Source: Bremerella sp. P1
GTDB taxonomy: Bacteria > Planctomycetota > Planctomycetia > Pirellulales > Pirellulaceae
Reading direction: 5' to 3'
NCBI RefSeq assembly: GCF_028748185.1
Contig: NZ_CP118164.1
Location: 1,674,001 to 1,738,000, forward strand
Length of the DNA stretch: 64,000 nt
Below, one piece after another: positions 28,621 through 36,798 of this stretch. How positions within the stretch are numbered: the stretch's first letter is position 1; every line of letters starts with the position of its first letter. Both the position numbers and the translations under genes were made by a program. The notes under the pieces are model-generated. The model worked only from the letters and a program-made list of their open reading frames with translations, was not told the DNA's origin and ran no database searches.

Positions 28621-30081
28621 CTATTCCGTGAGAAATAGTTCTAACGGTGTCCTGTACCTTGGCACCAGCCGTGTTCCGTGAAGAACGAAGCCGTCAAAAA
28701 GGAGTTCGAGGACTCGCCGCTTGAAGGTGAAGTCACTGTCGTTCCAGAGTTGTCCCAGCTTCCCGAAGACTCGATGAGCACGCAGGCTCTGTTCCAAGGG
28801 CTCACGTTGTTGAGCTTCAAACTCGCTGATCGCCTCTCGAAGTAACTTCACTCGTTTTTCAATCTCCGACTTCTTCGCCACGAAGTCATCTTTAGAGATC
28901 TCTCCCTCAATGCGAAGGTTCAGTAACTGTTCCTGTTGAGTGCCAGCCAGTGACATCTGGCGTTTCAGTTCCTTCATCCGAGCATTGACCTCCGTCGTCT
29001 CGACCTCCGCTTTTGCCTCGGCGATTTTACGCACCCATTGGGGGACAGCAATTTCAAACCATGAATGCAGGCGTGCGAGTATCAGCCCTACCTGGAAGTC
29101 AAGCTGCTCTTCCCGAACACGAACCCTTGGGTGTCCCGGTCGTGTGTAGCGAGCGCAGCGATAATAGGCGTAACGAGCCTCGCCGGATCGAGTCTGCTTC
29201 GTTTTGATTTCACCGCTGATGGGACGATCACAATAGCCGCACTTGATGAGATTCCCGGCGTAGGTCATGGAATGCGAGCGATAGCTCTTCCGGCCGAGCA
29301 AGACTTGTGCTCTTGCCCAAGTTTCGCAATCCACAAGTGACTCATGCGTGCCTGGGTGCCACTTCCCTCGGAATTTCACCTCACCAATGTAGGAGCGATC
29401 GGCGAGAATCGAGTACACCTTGGAAACGCTGAACTTCGGCTTGGATGTAATCCAGACGACTCCCTCATCTTCAAGTCGCTCTGGAATGTCTTCGCCAGAC
29501 ACGTAATCGAACGCATACAATTCAAAGATGCGTTGGACTTTCGCAGCATTCTCCCAGTCGGTTTCGATCAGGCCACGGCCCTGTTCTCGCACATTACGAT
29601 AGCCGAAGGGCGCTCTGCTCACGAACAATCCGCTCTCGACACGACGTGCCAAACCCTCACGAACATCAAGCGACTGCTGTTCGGTGTAAAAGGCCGCCAT
29701 GTTGGCTAAAGTACGTCGCATCATCCGCCCAGAAGGAGTGTTGTCCGTAGCTTGGGTCACCGAGATGAATGAAATGTCGTAATCGCTTTCGAGTTCCTCC
29801 AACGCAATGAAGTCTTTGAGGTTTCTGGCCGCTCGGTCCACTTTGTAGAAAAGGACAGCGTCGATCAGATCGGCATGCTTCTTGGCGTAAGCAAGCAATT
29901 CCCCGAATACTTTACGTTCATCGCTCTTCGTAGCAGTTTCTGCGATGCGAAACATGCGGATAATTTCACCGTTGTTTTGTTCTGCATATCGCTGCAATCC
30001 ATCGATCTGGATGTCGAGCGAGAATCCTTCACGCTCTTGCTCTCGACTGCTGACCCGTGCCAGCGCTAAATACCGCTTCAT
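28621..30081 (-). CDS. Large serine recombinase 2
   Basis: A 486-residue paralogue of recombinase 1 (both open with ALARVSSREQEREGFSLD). Nucleophile S11 in RVSS, recombinase domain (PFGYRNVREQGRGLIE), zinc ribbon (IKCGYCDRPISGEIKTKQ...YYRCA) and a C-terminal coiled coil. AAGGAG precedes the ATG at 30081. The protein ends in LELFLTE without the att-encoded tail of recombinase 1. Two adjacent, diverged recombinases may act together or with different partners, as in elements that need two or three serine recombinases; that is inference. Confidence 0.93.
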   Translation of the reverse strand: MKRYLALARVSSREQEREGFSLDIQIDGLQRYAEQNNGEIIRMFRIAETATKSDERKVFGELLAYAKKHADLIDAVLFYKVDRAARNLKDFIALEELESDYDISFISVTQATDNTPSGRMMRRTLANMAAFYTEQQSLDVREGLARRVESGLFVSRAPFGYRNVREQGRGLIETDWENAAKVQRIFELYAFDYVSGEDIPERLEDEGVVWITSKPKFSVSKVYSILADRSYIGEVKFRGKWHPGTHESLVDCETWARAQVLLGRKSYRSHSMTYAGNLIKCGYCDRPISGEIKTKQTRSGEARYAYYRCARYTRPGHPRVRVREEQLDFQVGLILARLHSWFEIAVPQWVRKIAEAKAEVETTEVNARMKELKRQMSLAGTQQEQLLNLRIEGEISKDDFVAKKSEIEKRVKLLREAISEFEAQQREPLEQSLRAHRVFGKLGQLWNDSDFTFKRRVLELLFDGFVLHGTRLVPRYRTPLELFLTE

Positions 30082-30439
30082 GATAAATCTCCTTGCCTTG
30101 CCTTGAGTTGTTGTTGAGTGCCTGCTCCATCGGTAAGTCAAGCAGTTCACCCACGTTGATTAGAATTGCGGCGGCAGTTTCGGAATCAACTTCCTGCTCC
30201 GAATACGGCTGCCACGTTTCGATCGTGTTTCGGATAAGTTCGTCTGTGATCCAATCCGATGTTCCTGGCGGTATCGAAACCTGATCCAGGACGGTCGCTT
30301 GGTTCTGTTTTGCGTCCAAATCAACCGTCGAGAATCGGAAGCACCGTGAGAAGTGCATCTGCATCTCTTCCGAGGCGTCAAATAATTCCGCCCCCACCGG
30401 TTTAGTTCGACGAGAGATCTCCCTTTTTCGTCTTTTCAT
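30029..30439 (-). CDS. Hypothetical protein upstream of recombinase 2
   Basis: A 136-residue soluble protein with a strongly basic start (MKRRKREISRRTKP) and an acidic middle. It was not recognised. The ATG at 30439 follows GGATGGAAG. Its 3' end overlaps recombinase 2 by 53 bases in another frame, so the two are co-transcribed and probably coupled. The location suggests a recombination accessory or regulator. Confidence 0.6.
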   Translation of the reverse strand: MKRRKREISRRTKPVGAELFDASEEMQMHFSRCFRFSTVDLDAKQNQATVLDQVSIPPGTSDWITDELIRNTIETWQPYSEQEVDSETAAAILINVGELLDLPMEQALNNNSRQGKEIYHEAVFSAGTGQQSRARA

Positions 30440-30481
30440 CTTCCATCCTTTCGTAATCACCCTTTGCGGACGAATCGCCAA

Positions 30482-31048
30482 CTATGCCGTTTTCGATTGT
30501 TCGATCGATGACGTTATCGCCTCGTAGTAGACATTGATGAAGTCCTTGAAGTGATCCGCCTTGTCGGATGCCAAAATCTGTTGCACCTTCTCTTCATCGC
30601 TCACGACATCGGATGAGGGATGAAAAGCAATAGCGTCATCGGACACGCTTCGCTCCCGGCAATGCCAACGAAGCGTTCGCAGAAGTTGCTGGTCGATCGC
30701 ACGCAGAGCTTGTTCGAGTTCTGACCAAATTGAGAACAAGTTCTTTTCGAATTTGTCCCAGAACGCTTCTCCAGAATCCGATTCGACCAGCCAGCAGACC
30801 AGATGTGGACGCCAGAGATCGTCCAGTTCGGGAACGGCGAAGAAAGTTGTCACCTTTTGGAGGTCCGCCAGGTTGCGTTCGTCACTCCGAACCAGCCCTG
30901 TAGACACCATGCGACGTAGCCACTTGTAAGGCACCCCGATCGTCTCGGCGGACTCTTTTCTGTTCATCCGTGCAACTTCGAGCAACTGATTCAGGTTCTG
31001 CATGAAGGTCTGACGCCGACTGTCAGGCTCGCTTGTCATCTGGCTCAT
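30482..31048 (-). CDS. Putative helix-turn-helix regulator of the element
   Basis: A 188-residue protein whose N-terminal region (NLNQLLEVARMNRKESAETIGVPYKWLRRMV) resembles a Cro/XRE-like helix-turn-helix with a following loop; the C-terminal half is unknown and helical. The ATG at 31048 has AAGGA upstream. It is first in the leftward run with the hypothetical protein and the recombinases, and it faces a divergent operator, so autoregulation is likely. Family assignment is tentative. Confidence 0.6.
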   Translation of the reverse strand: MSQMTSEPDSRRQTFMQNLNQLLEVARMNRKESAETIGVPYKWLRRMVSTGLVRSDERNLADLQKVTTFFAVPELDDLWRPHLVCWLVESDSGEAFWDKFEKNLFSIWSELEQALRAIDQQLLRTLRWHCRERSVSDDAIAFHPSSDVVSDEEKVQQILASDKADHFKDFINVYYEAITSSIEQSKTA

Positions 31049-31095
31049 TTGACTGTCCTTTCCGCCCTTACATGGATCACTCAATAACTGCGGTC

Positions 31096-31162
31096 ACAAT
31101 ATGGGCAAAAGCCACTTTTGTCAATGATAATGGTTGACAAATTTGACAACTGCCGCAATTAT
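31096..31162. promoter_or_regulatory. Divergent promoters with overlapping palindromic operator
   Basis: On the minus strand a -35 TTGACA (31119-31124) is followed after 17 bases by TATTGT (31096-31101). On the plus strand TTGACA (31134-31139) is followed after 17 bases by AATTAT (31157-31162). Both -35 boxes lie in the palindrome TTTGTCAA (31117-31124) / TTGACAAA (31134-31141), and a third TTTGACAA follows at 31142-31149. A repressor bound here would shut off both directions; the 30482 regulator is the natural candidate. Confidence 0.7.
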
Positions 31163-31230
31163 GTGCTGAGAAGTCGGGGCAGAATCTGCTTTTGCCCCTG
31201 TTTTCATCCATAGAAGAGGGTTTAGGAAAA

Positions 31231-33162
31231 ATGGCTCAGTCCACGGCAATCCAGTGGTGCGATAGCACGGTGAATCCTGTCATGGGTTGCGCTGGTTGCG
31301 AACTCTGGACAAAAAGCCGAAAGACCTGTTACGCCGGGGCACTGCACAAGCGGCTCAGCAAGAATCCTGGCTTCTCACCAGAATTCTTGAGGCCAAAGCT
31401 TTTCCCTGGCCGGTTGAAGAAAGCCGCTGCCTGGAGTGACCTAACTGGTAGAGAGCGTGCGACGAAACCTTGGCTCAATGGCCTTCCTCGACTCATCTTT
31501 GTGTCCGACATGGGAGATGCACTTAGCGAGACCGGTGCGATCAATGAACAGAATGAGCCGCTTCCTGGCGGCGAAGTCCCATTCGAATTTCTGAAGTCGG
31601 AGATAGTAGACGCTGCGTTATCCGATAAGGGTCAGCGGCATAGATGGTTGTGGCTTACGAAACGGCCGAATCGACTTGCGTCGTTCTCCAACTGGCTTCA
31701 GGAAGAACACGATCTTCAACTTCCTGAGAACATCTGGATCGGCACTTCGGTGACCTCCAAAGCCACGTTGAGCCGGGTAGCGGATCTTGTCGAAGTGGGG
31801 CACGAAGAAACCACACGGTTCTTGAGTGTCGAGCCGCTTTGGGAGGAAGTCAGCCTTGCCGAGCAACTCGACATGATCGCTTGGGTCATCGTCGGCGGCG
31901 AATCAGAGCAGGGATGTGATCCGAAATCCTTTCAATGCGATTGGGCCAGACGGCTACGTGACGAGTGTGCGACGGCTGGTGTTCCGTTCTTTCTCAAGCA
32001 ACTTGGTGCGAGCCCCGTCGAGGAAGGAACTCCGCTCAAATTGAAAGATTCCCACGGAGGCGAATGGAACGAGTGGCCCAGCGACCTGCACCTGCGTCAG
32101 ACTCCTTTCTCTGAATACGACGAAGAAGTTGATGTCGAGATCATCTATCAACCGCCACCATCCACCACGCTACGCAAAGAGTCTTACATTCTTGCCTCTG
32201 ACATCGACGTTCGCCCGGTTGAATGGCTGTGGCACCACCGGATTCCACTTGGCGAATTGACGATGGTCGATGGTGATCCCGCCACCAACAAGAGCAGCAT
32301 GCTGATCGATCTGGCGGCAAGAGTCTCCAACGGTCAAGAGATGCCTGATGGAACTCCCGGCATCGATGGCGGGGTGCTACTGCTTTTGGCTGAGGAGAGC
32401 ATCCGTAAGACCGTGCCCCTGCGGCTCGAAGCCGCAGGGGCGGACCTGAAAAGGACTGCCGTGATGCGGCCTAGCCTTTCGCTTCCTGATGCCATCAGTC
32501 TTTTACAGGACGCTGCCCACGAAATAGGAGCGAGGCTCGTCATCATCGATCCGGTGATGGCATTTCTCACCAGCAACGCCAACCGGGAGCAGCCCATCCG
32601 CCAAGCCATGACGGAACTGAAGGAATTCGCCGAGCGATCGAACGTCGCCATCATCATGGTCAGGCACTTGAACAAGGGCGGCGGCAAACAATCGTTATAC
32701 CGGGGCGTAGGCAGCATCGGATTGATCGCCGCAACTCGTTCAGGCTTCCTTGTAGGGCACGCACCAGACGATCCTGACATGAGGGTGATGTGCCACACGA
32801 AGAGCAACCTGGGACCGCTTGCGCCCAGCCTCCTCTTCGAGCCGATTCCCGCCGACAACGGCTCGGTTCGGGTCGAATGGCGAGGACTCTCGGATTACAC
32901 CGCCGAAGATGTTCTGAAGTCAACGAAGAACGGCAACAATAGACTCGAAGAAGCCAAGGAATACTTGCTCGAAGTCTTAGCCGAAGGGCCGGTCGAGCAG
33001 CAAAAGATCAAGTCACTTGCATCGGAATCTGGATTGGCTTGGAGGACAGTCGAGCGAGCCAAAGAGTTCCTTGGCGTCAGATCTTCCCGCAACGGCTGGG
33101 GGCCTGGCAGCCACTGTGTGTGGCAGTTTGATCAAGAAGGGCCAGAGGCGAGCGACACATAG
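31231..33162 (+). CDS. DUF5131 (Gp37/Gp68) - RepA-like ATPase fusion
   Basis: A 643-residue fusion. Residues 1-270 match the phage Gp37/Gp68 (DUF5131) family, thought to be radical-SAM-like: AIQWCDSTVNPVMGC with C20, C23 and C33 in CYAG, LIFVSDMGD, LWLTKRPNRL, WIGTSV, VGGESEQGC and FFLKQLG. From about residue 335 a RecA-fold ATPase of the AAA_25/RepA type follows, with Walker A GDPATNKSS (about 348-356) and Walker B-like LVIIDPVMAF (about 436). The C-terminus has a winged-helix-like end. The two halves are normally separate proteins. The ATG at 31231 is preferred to a TTG at 31192. No frameshift is seen. Confidence 0.88.
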   Translation: MAQSTAIQWCDSTVNPVMGCAGCELWTKSRKTCYAGALHKRLSKNPGFSPEFLRPKLFPGRLKKAAAWSDLTGRERATKPWLNGLPRLIFVSDMGDALSETGAINEQNEPLPGGEVPFEFLKSEIVDAALSDKGQRHRWLWLTKRPNRLASFSNWLQEEHDLQLPENIWIGTSVTSKATLSRVADLVEVGHEETTRFLSVEPLWEEVSLAEQLDMIAWVIVGGESEQGCDPKSFQCDWARRLRDECATAGVPFFLKQLGASPVEEGTPLKLKDSHGGEWNEWPSDLHLRQTPFSEYDEEVDVEIIYQPPPSTTLRKESYILASDIDVRPVEWLWHHRIPLGELTMVDGDPATNKSSMLIDLAARVSNGQEMPDGTPGIDGGVLLLLAEESIRKTVPLRLEAAGADLKRTAVMRPSLSLPDAISLLQDAAHEIGARLVIIDPVMAFLTSNANREQPIRQAMTELKEFAERSNVAIIMVRHLNKGGGKQSLYRGVGSIGLIAATRSGFLVGHAPDDPDMRVMCHTKSNLGPLAPSLLFEPIPADNGSVRVEWRGLSDYTAEDVLKSTKNGNNRLEEAKEYLLEVLAEGPVEQQKIKSLASESGLAWRTVERAKEFLGVRSSRNGWGPGSHCVWQFDQEGPEASDT

Positions 33163-33191
33163 AGCGCCAAACAGTGTGTTTGGCGTTCTAT
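33159..33191 (+). terminator. Hairpin after the DUF5131-RepA gene
   Basis: The 14-base arms ATAGAGCGCCAAAC and GTTTGGCGTTCTAT pair with one wobble; the loop is five bases. No T-run follows. Its arms share ATAGAACGCCA with the hairpin at 33342-33373. Confidence 0.65.
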
Positions 33192-33345
33192 GAAGATTCA
33201 ACTCGTAGCCGCAGCACTCGTTGGTGAGGAGCGACGGTTCATCGGTTGCGATGTTGATGCCGACATGGTGAAGATCGCTAGGCACCGAGTAGTGACGGAA
33301 AGTGAAGGTGTTTCAACCGACTTTTCTGTCGAGGCTCCCGCATAG
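33190..33345 (+). CDS. 51-residue ORF resembling a DNA-methyltransferase tail
   Basis: A small frame MKIQLVAAALVGEERRFIGCDVDADMVKIARHRV... ending at 33345. Its core resembles the C-terminal end of beta-class N4/N6 DNA methyltransferases (R-R-F-I-G-x-D/E-x-D...A-x-x-R). The catalytic DPPY and target domains are absent. Its start and stop lie inside two sister hairpins. It may be a remnant, a small functional protein, or chance; no good ribosome site is visible because the start lies in the hairpin. Confidence 0.4.
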   Translation: MKIQLVAAALVGEERRFIGCDVDADMVKIARHRVVTESEGVSTDFSVEAPA

Positions 33346-33373
33346 AACGCCAACACGAAGCGTGGCGTTCTAT
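33342..33373 (+). terminator. Second sister hairpin
   Basis: ATAGAACGCCA (33342-33352) pairs with TGGCGTTCTAT (33363-33373). It repeats the arms of the hairpin at 33159-33191 and closes the small ORF between them. Confidence 0.6.
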
Positions 33374-33480
33374 GCGTACTGCGTTTTCCGCTTGGTCTAA
33401 TTTTTTTCAGAAATTCTGAAAAAGGGTGAGGGAATTGAAATCGAGCGCACTTACCTAGTGAAGTGACCACGGAGAACAAC

Positions 33481-33765
33481 ATGCACATCACGGTAAAAAC
33501 ACCAAAAGAACTTCGACACGAAAGTGGGCTGTTCACGGTCGTGGAAGTAGCCCGCAAGCTTGGCGTGAATCGAGAAGTCATCGACTATCACGTCAAACAC
33601 GATCGGTGCGTAGCACCGACCGTGCAAATCAACGAACTGCCCCGCAGGTATTACACCACCGACGATGTACTGTCGCTGGCGAAATACTTCGCCGGGCTGC
33701 ACAAGAACGAGCAACAGCCGACCACGGCTGGGAAATGGACAGAGAATGAAAACGAACGTGACTGA
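33481..33765 (+). CDS. MerR-like helix-turn-helix protein
   Basis: A 94-residue protein with a MerR/excisionase-type winged helix (GLFTVVEVARKLGVNREVIDYHVKHDRC, then LPRRYYTTDDVLSLAKYFAGL). The ATG at 33481 follows GGAG at six bases. Such proteins act as excisionases or small regulators on mobile elements. It overlaps the next gene by 20 bases. Confidence 0.72.
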   Translation: MHITVKTPKELRHESGLFTVVEVARKLGVNREVIDYHVKHDRCVAPTVQINELPRRYYTTDDVLSLAKYFAGLHKNEQQPTTAGKWTENENERD

Positions 33766-34030
33766 ATTACCGCAGACAGCGAAGAAGACGTACCGAGTGA
33801 CACAATATGTCACACTTGAAATGGAAGTGGATATTGAAGCTACATCGGCAGAGAATGCCAAGAATATGGCGTATGAATGGTCGCCCACTACGTGGGAAGA
33901 CGATTGCGACCAGAACGCTTACTGGGACGAGAACGAAGAACTTCGATGTGAGAAGTTCACGATGTACTGGGAAATCACGGATATCAAGGATAAGGAGTCC
34001 ACGAACGTGATCGAATTGGATAACGAGTGA
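33746..34030 (+). CDS. Hypothetical acidic protein
   Basis: 94 residues, acidic and tryptophan-rich (YEWSPTTWEDDCDQNAYWDENEEL). The start (ATG at 33746, GGACAGAG upstream) overlaps the preceding gene by 20 bases, so it is translationally coupled to the MerR-like gene. The family was not recognised; the early YRVTQYVTLEMEVDIEATSAENAKNMA has the look of small element-borne proteins. Confidence 0.6.
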   Translation: MKTNVTELPQTAKKTYRVTQYVTLEMEVDIEATSAENAKNMAYEWSPTTWEDDCDQNAYWDENEELRCEKFTMYWEITDIKDKESTNVIELDNE

Positions 34031-34041
34031 TCCGGCACGTC

Positions 34042-34070
34042 ATGAGCCCGCCCTCGTCGGGCGGGCTCAT
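34042..34070 (+). terminator. Strong hairpin terminator
   Basis: ATGAGCCCGCC (34042-34052) pairs perfectly with GGCGGGCTCAT (34060-34070), followed by ATTGT. It ends the two-gene unit upstream. Confidence 0.7.
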
Positions 34071-34187
34071 ATTGTCCGATGTTGTTCCTGATTCTGCCTA
34101 GAAATGCGAACAACACATCAAGGCCGCTTGAAGCGGTAACTGGGCATTGGCAATGGGGCCGTGCCACTATTCATAGGTAAGTAAGTA

Positions 34188-35834
34188 ATGGAGATTTTGA
34201 ACGGAAAAAAGCGAGAAGACAACAGGTTGGAGCAATGCGACTCTTCCTCGCTAAACGGAACATCGACTCAAACGCCAAATGATTCAATCAGGATTCCCGA
34301 ACTCACACCGGAAGAGATTAGAGTCCTCGACGGATTGCAAAACCCAGATAGCGAATGGAACACGGAGTTCCATTGGGGCGAAGAGTTTCAAAGACATGTT
34401 CTTTCTTCCATGCTTCACGACGAAGTCGTTATGGACCAAGCAGCCACTGTCGTGAAGAGCGGATACTTTACGAATGAAGTTCACCAACTCGTCTATAGCA
34501 TCGCCGCTGAGTATTGGACCAAGTACGAGTCGCTCGCCGACAAATGGTGGATCGCTCAGGAGATCGAAGAGCAGACCAGCAGCAAGACTGAAAAACTGCG
34601 GAACCATTTCCATGTTGAGTTCAATGCGGTCCATCACTATTACAAGCCAGGCGTGGAAAGCAGAGCAGCCATCTTGGCGAAGCTGATTGATTTTGCGAAG
34701 GTCCAGGCCACCAAGGCGGCTTTCTCGACTCATCTTACTGCAATGAAAGAGGGCAAGTTTGCGTTCGCCGACACGATCAAGAAGTTGGAGTCAGTACAAC
34801 AGTTGGGTTCGGCCACGGACACAGAATGCTTTGATCTGGTCGAGTATCGTGACTTCGCTGAATCGATCAAGCGAGCATATTTGGTCGATGAATGGTTGTT
34901 AGCAGGCAGTCTTACGGTGTTTGCTGGACAGCAAAAACTTGGGAAATCGACACTCATGTTTGCTCTCGTTGGCGCACTGCTGGGGGGAGATCACTGGCTG
35001 GACAAGTTCGAGGTCACGCAGTCGCCAGTGCTCTACCTCGATTTCGAGAACCCAGCGGATTACGTCTGGGAGAACCTGGTCGAATATCTCCCAGCCAATC
35101 GACTGGAGGAAATCGGGCATCTCTTCAAAGCTCCCAAGTCGATGCCATCAGCCCTAACTTCAGAATGGCTGAAGAAGATCACCGAAAAGTACCGGCTCGC
35201 AGAACAAACGGGACTTCTGATTGTCGATTCAGGCCGGGCCGCATTCAATGGGCTGTTTTCGGATGTCCCTAACTGGGAGAACTCGCAAGGGCCAGTTCGC
35301 TCGGCTCTGGAGCCGCTCCAGAAGTTCGCTCGGGAGACCGGTTGGGCAGTTGTTGTTATTCACCATGACAATAAGAGCGGCGGATTCTCGGGGTCGTCAG
35401 ATTGGGAAGCAGTCCCAGACTACATTTGGCGACTTGAAAGATCCAAAGAAGGACGCAAGCTCAAGATGAGGGGTCGCCTAAAGGTGGTCCCCGCAACGCA
35501 AGTTATCAAGAAGACGGGGGATCGGATCGAATTTGCCGGATCAGCATCGGACCTAGCTGCTGAAGAGGATGAGGTACGAAAGGCAGTCGGCGACGATTCG
35601 ATTCTCGGACTACTTCCAGTTGTAAAACGAAGCGAGGTAACAATCGAAAACGGAATGACCGTCAAGCAATTGGCCGAGTTGAGCGGAAAGCCCGACTCCT
35701 CCATTCGACGTCATTTGAACCGACTGCTTGAGGTAGACCCAGAATCTGGCCGTCGAGTGAGTATCAAACAATTGGAGTCCACGACCGGTCGTCCTCCGAA
35801 AGTCTACTTTCGAGAGCCCATGCTTGCGGTGTGA
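34188..35834 (+). CDS. DnaB/RepA-like replication ATPase
   Basis: A 548-residue protein. Residues about 60-150 resemble the DnaB N-terminal domain (QRHVLSSMLHDEVVMDQAATVVKSGYFTNEVHQLVYSIA). A RecA-fold ATPase follows with Walker A GQQKLGKST (246-254), Walker B-like LLIVDSGRAAF (about 344) and a sensor-like VVVIHHDNKSGG. The C-terminus (VKQLAELSGKPDSSIRRHLNRLLEVDP) is a winged helix. The combination suggests a plasmid or phage replicative helicase or RepA protein, and with the fusion gene upstream it gives this element two RepA-class ATPases. The ATG has only a weak ribosome site. Confidence 0.82.
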   Translation: MEILNGKKREDNRLEQCDSSSLNGTSTQTPNDSIRIPELTPEEIRVLDGLQNPDSEWNTEFHWGEEFQRHVLSSMLHDEVVMDQAATVVKSGYFTNEVHQLVYSIAAEYWTKYESLADKWWIAQEIEEQTSSKTEKLRNHFHVEFNAVHHYYKPGVESRAAILAKLIDFAKVQATKAAFSTHLTAMKEGKFAFADTIKKLESVQQLGSATDTECFDLVEYRDFAESIKRAYLVDEWLLAGSLTVFAGQQKLGKSTLMFALVGALLGGDHWLDKFEVTQSPVLYLDFENPADYVWENLVEYLPANRLEEIGHLFKAPKSMPSALTSEWLKKITEKYRLAEQTGLLIVDSGRAAFNGLFSDVPNWENSQGPVRSALEPLQKFARETGWAVVVIHHDNKSGGFSGSSDWEAVPDYIWRLERSKEGRKLKMRGRLKVVPATQVIKKTGDRIEFAGSASDLAAEEDEVRKAVGDDSILGLLPVVKRSEVTIENGMTVKQLAELSGKPDSSIRRHLNRLLEVDPESGRRVSIKQLESTTGRPPKVYFREPMLAV

Positions 35835-35931
35835 CTTTCCACCAAGCAAGAGTTTCCGCCACCGTGTGACGAAAACTCTAAACCCCTTGTTTTCAAGGGT
35901 ATGAGGTCAATTCCGACCTTTTTGTCACTAC

Positions 35932-35955
35932 CCCCCAACCCTTTAGGGTTGGGGG
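35932..35955 (+). terminator. Hairpin downstream of the replication ATPase gene
   Basis: CCCCCAACCC (35932-35941) pairs with GGGTTGGGGG (35946-35955) around a TTTA loop, 98 bases after the stop codon. Confidence 0.65.
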
Positions 35956-36042
35956 TGTGAAAAAAACGAGGAGACCCGAAAACAAAACCATTCAGAATTC
36001 GGACGTCGAGAAGGGATCAAATCTGACGTCAGAAAGGAACAA

Positions 36043-36372
36043 TTGAAATCGATCAAAATCTATGAACTCTATGACTGGTTCGGTCAAATCCAGTCTGGGC
36101 AAACGAATTACAAACACGATGCCAAAGTTTTGCATGTCGCTGCAAAAAGTATCAAGCAGGCATACTACCTCGCCGGAAATGACGTGTGGTTCGGCTCCAA
36201 TGAAGATGGGACCGGGATTGTCGAAAAACGAGTTGATCCAGACTGCATGGAACCCTGGCTCTTCTTCGACAAGTCCCGCCAGAAGTTCGCTCAATTCGAG
36301 CACGGAGACGCATGCAGACGAAGACTGGCTCGGCTGATGGCTGAGAATGACGCCACCGGTACTTGTTGCTAA
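36043..36372 (+). CDS. Hypothetical protein
   Basis: 109 residues from a TTG start with a strong AAAGGA ribosome site at a good distance. The first 60 residues (IKIYELYDWFGQIQSGQTNYKHDAKVLHVAAKSIKQAYYLAGNDVW) have a tyrosine-rich beta/alpha character; the tail is basic and ends in CC. The family was not recognised. It is a stand-alone gene followed by a perfect hairpin. Confidence 0.6.
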   Translation: MKSIKIYELYDWFGQIQSGQTNYKHDAKVLHVAAKSIKQAYYLAGNDVWFGSNEDGTGIVEKRVDPDCMEPWLFFDKSRQKFAQFEHGDACRRRLARLMAENDATGTCC

Positions 36373-36798
36373 CCATGAAAGAGTGATTATCGGCTCGGCT
36401 AATAACCCTCTGCCATTCCGGTCAATCTTCACAGGCGAAGCCGCCGCCCGAAGGGGCGGCGGCTATTGCATGCATGAACAAACAATAACCGCTTCACCCC
36501 TACCTCATCACCAACGGTCAACTTGAATGTGGTCCCAGATACTGTGGCGCTGGTCGCTACATCTCTGGCGGCCTTGCCGCTGATTGTTGGCCGCACCCTT
36601 CCCACGCTCCGAGATGACAAAGTCACTTCCAGGTTCAAGCCATAATCTTGAGTTGAAGAAGACGCTGTCATCCCTCAGCAATCACCCGAGGACGCCTTTA
36701 GGCGAGATTTGGACCTGGTGACGGCTACGTTGGGGCCGATTCGGTTTGAGGGGGTAATGGGTCGGCGGGCAGCCGGGGCTGTGTTGACGAGTTCCGCA
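36373..36798. other. Intergenic region between convergent genes
   Basis: Besides the hairpin at 36439-36464 this region has an 80-codon minus-strand frame (36429-36671) whose end runs through the hairpin and whose start has no spaced ribosome site. It is not supported as a gene. Confidence 0.4.
36439..36464. terminator. GC-rich bidirectional hairpin
   Basis: AGCCGCCGCCC (36439-36449) pairs with GGGCGGCGGCT (36454-36464) around a GAAG loop. It lies between convergent genes and may serve both. Confidence 0.65.

Noticed and set aside
36429-36671. 80-codon minus-strand frame
   Set aside because: The ribosome-site-like GAGGG touches the start codon and the end reads through a GC-rich hairpin; no family was recognised.
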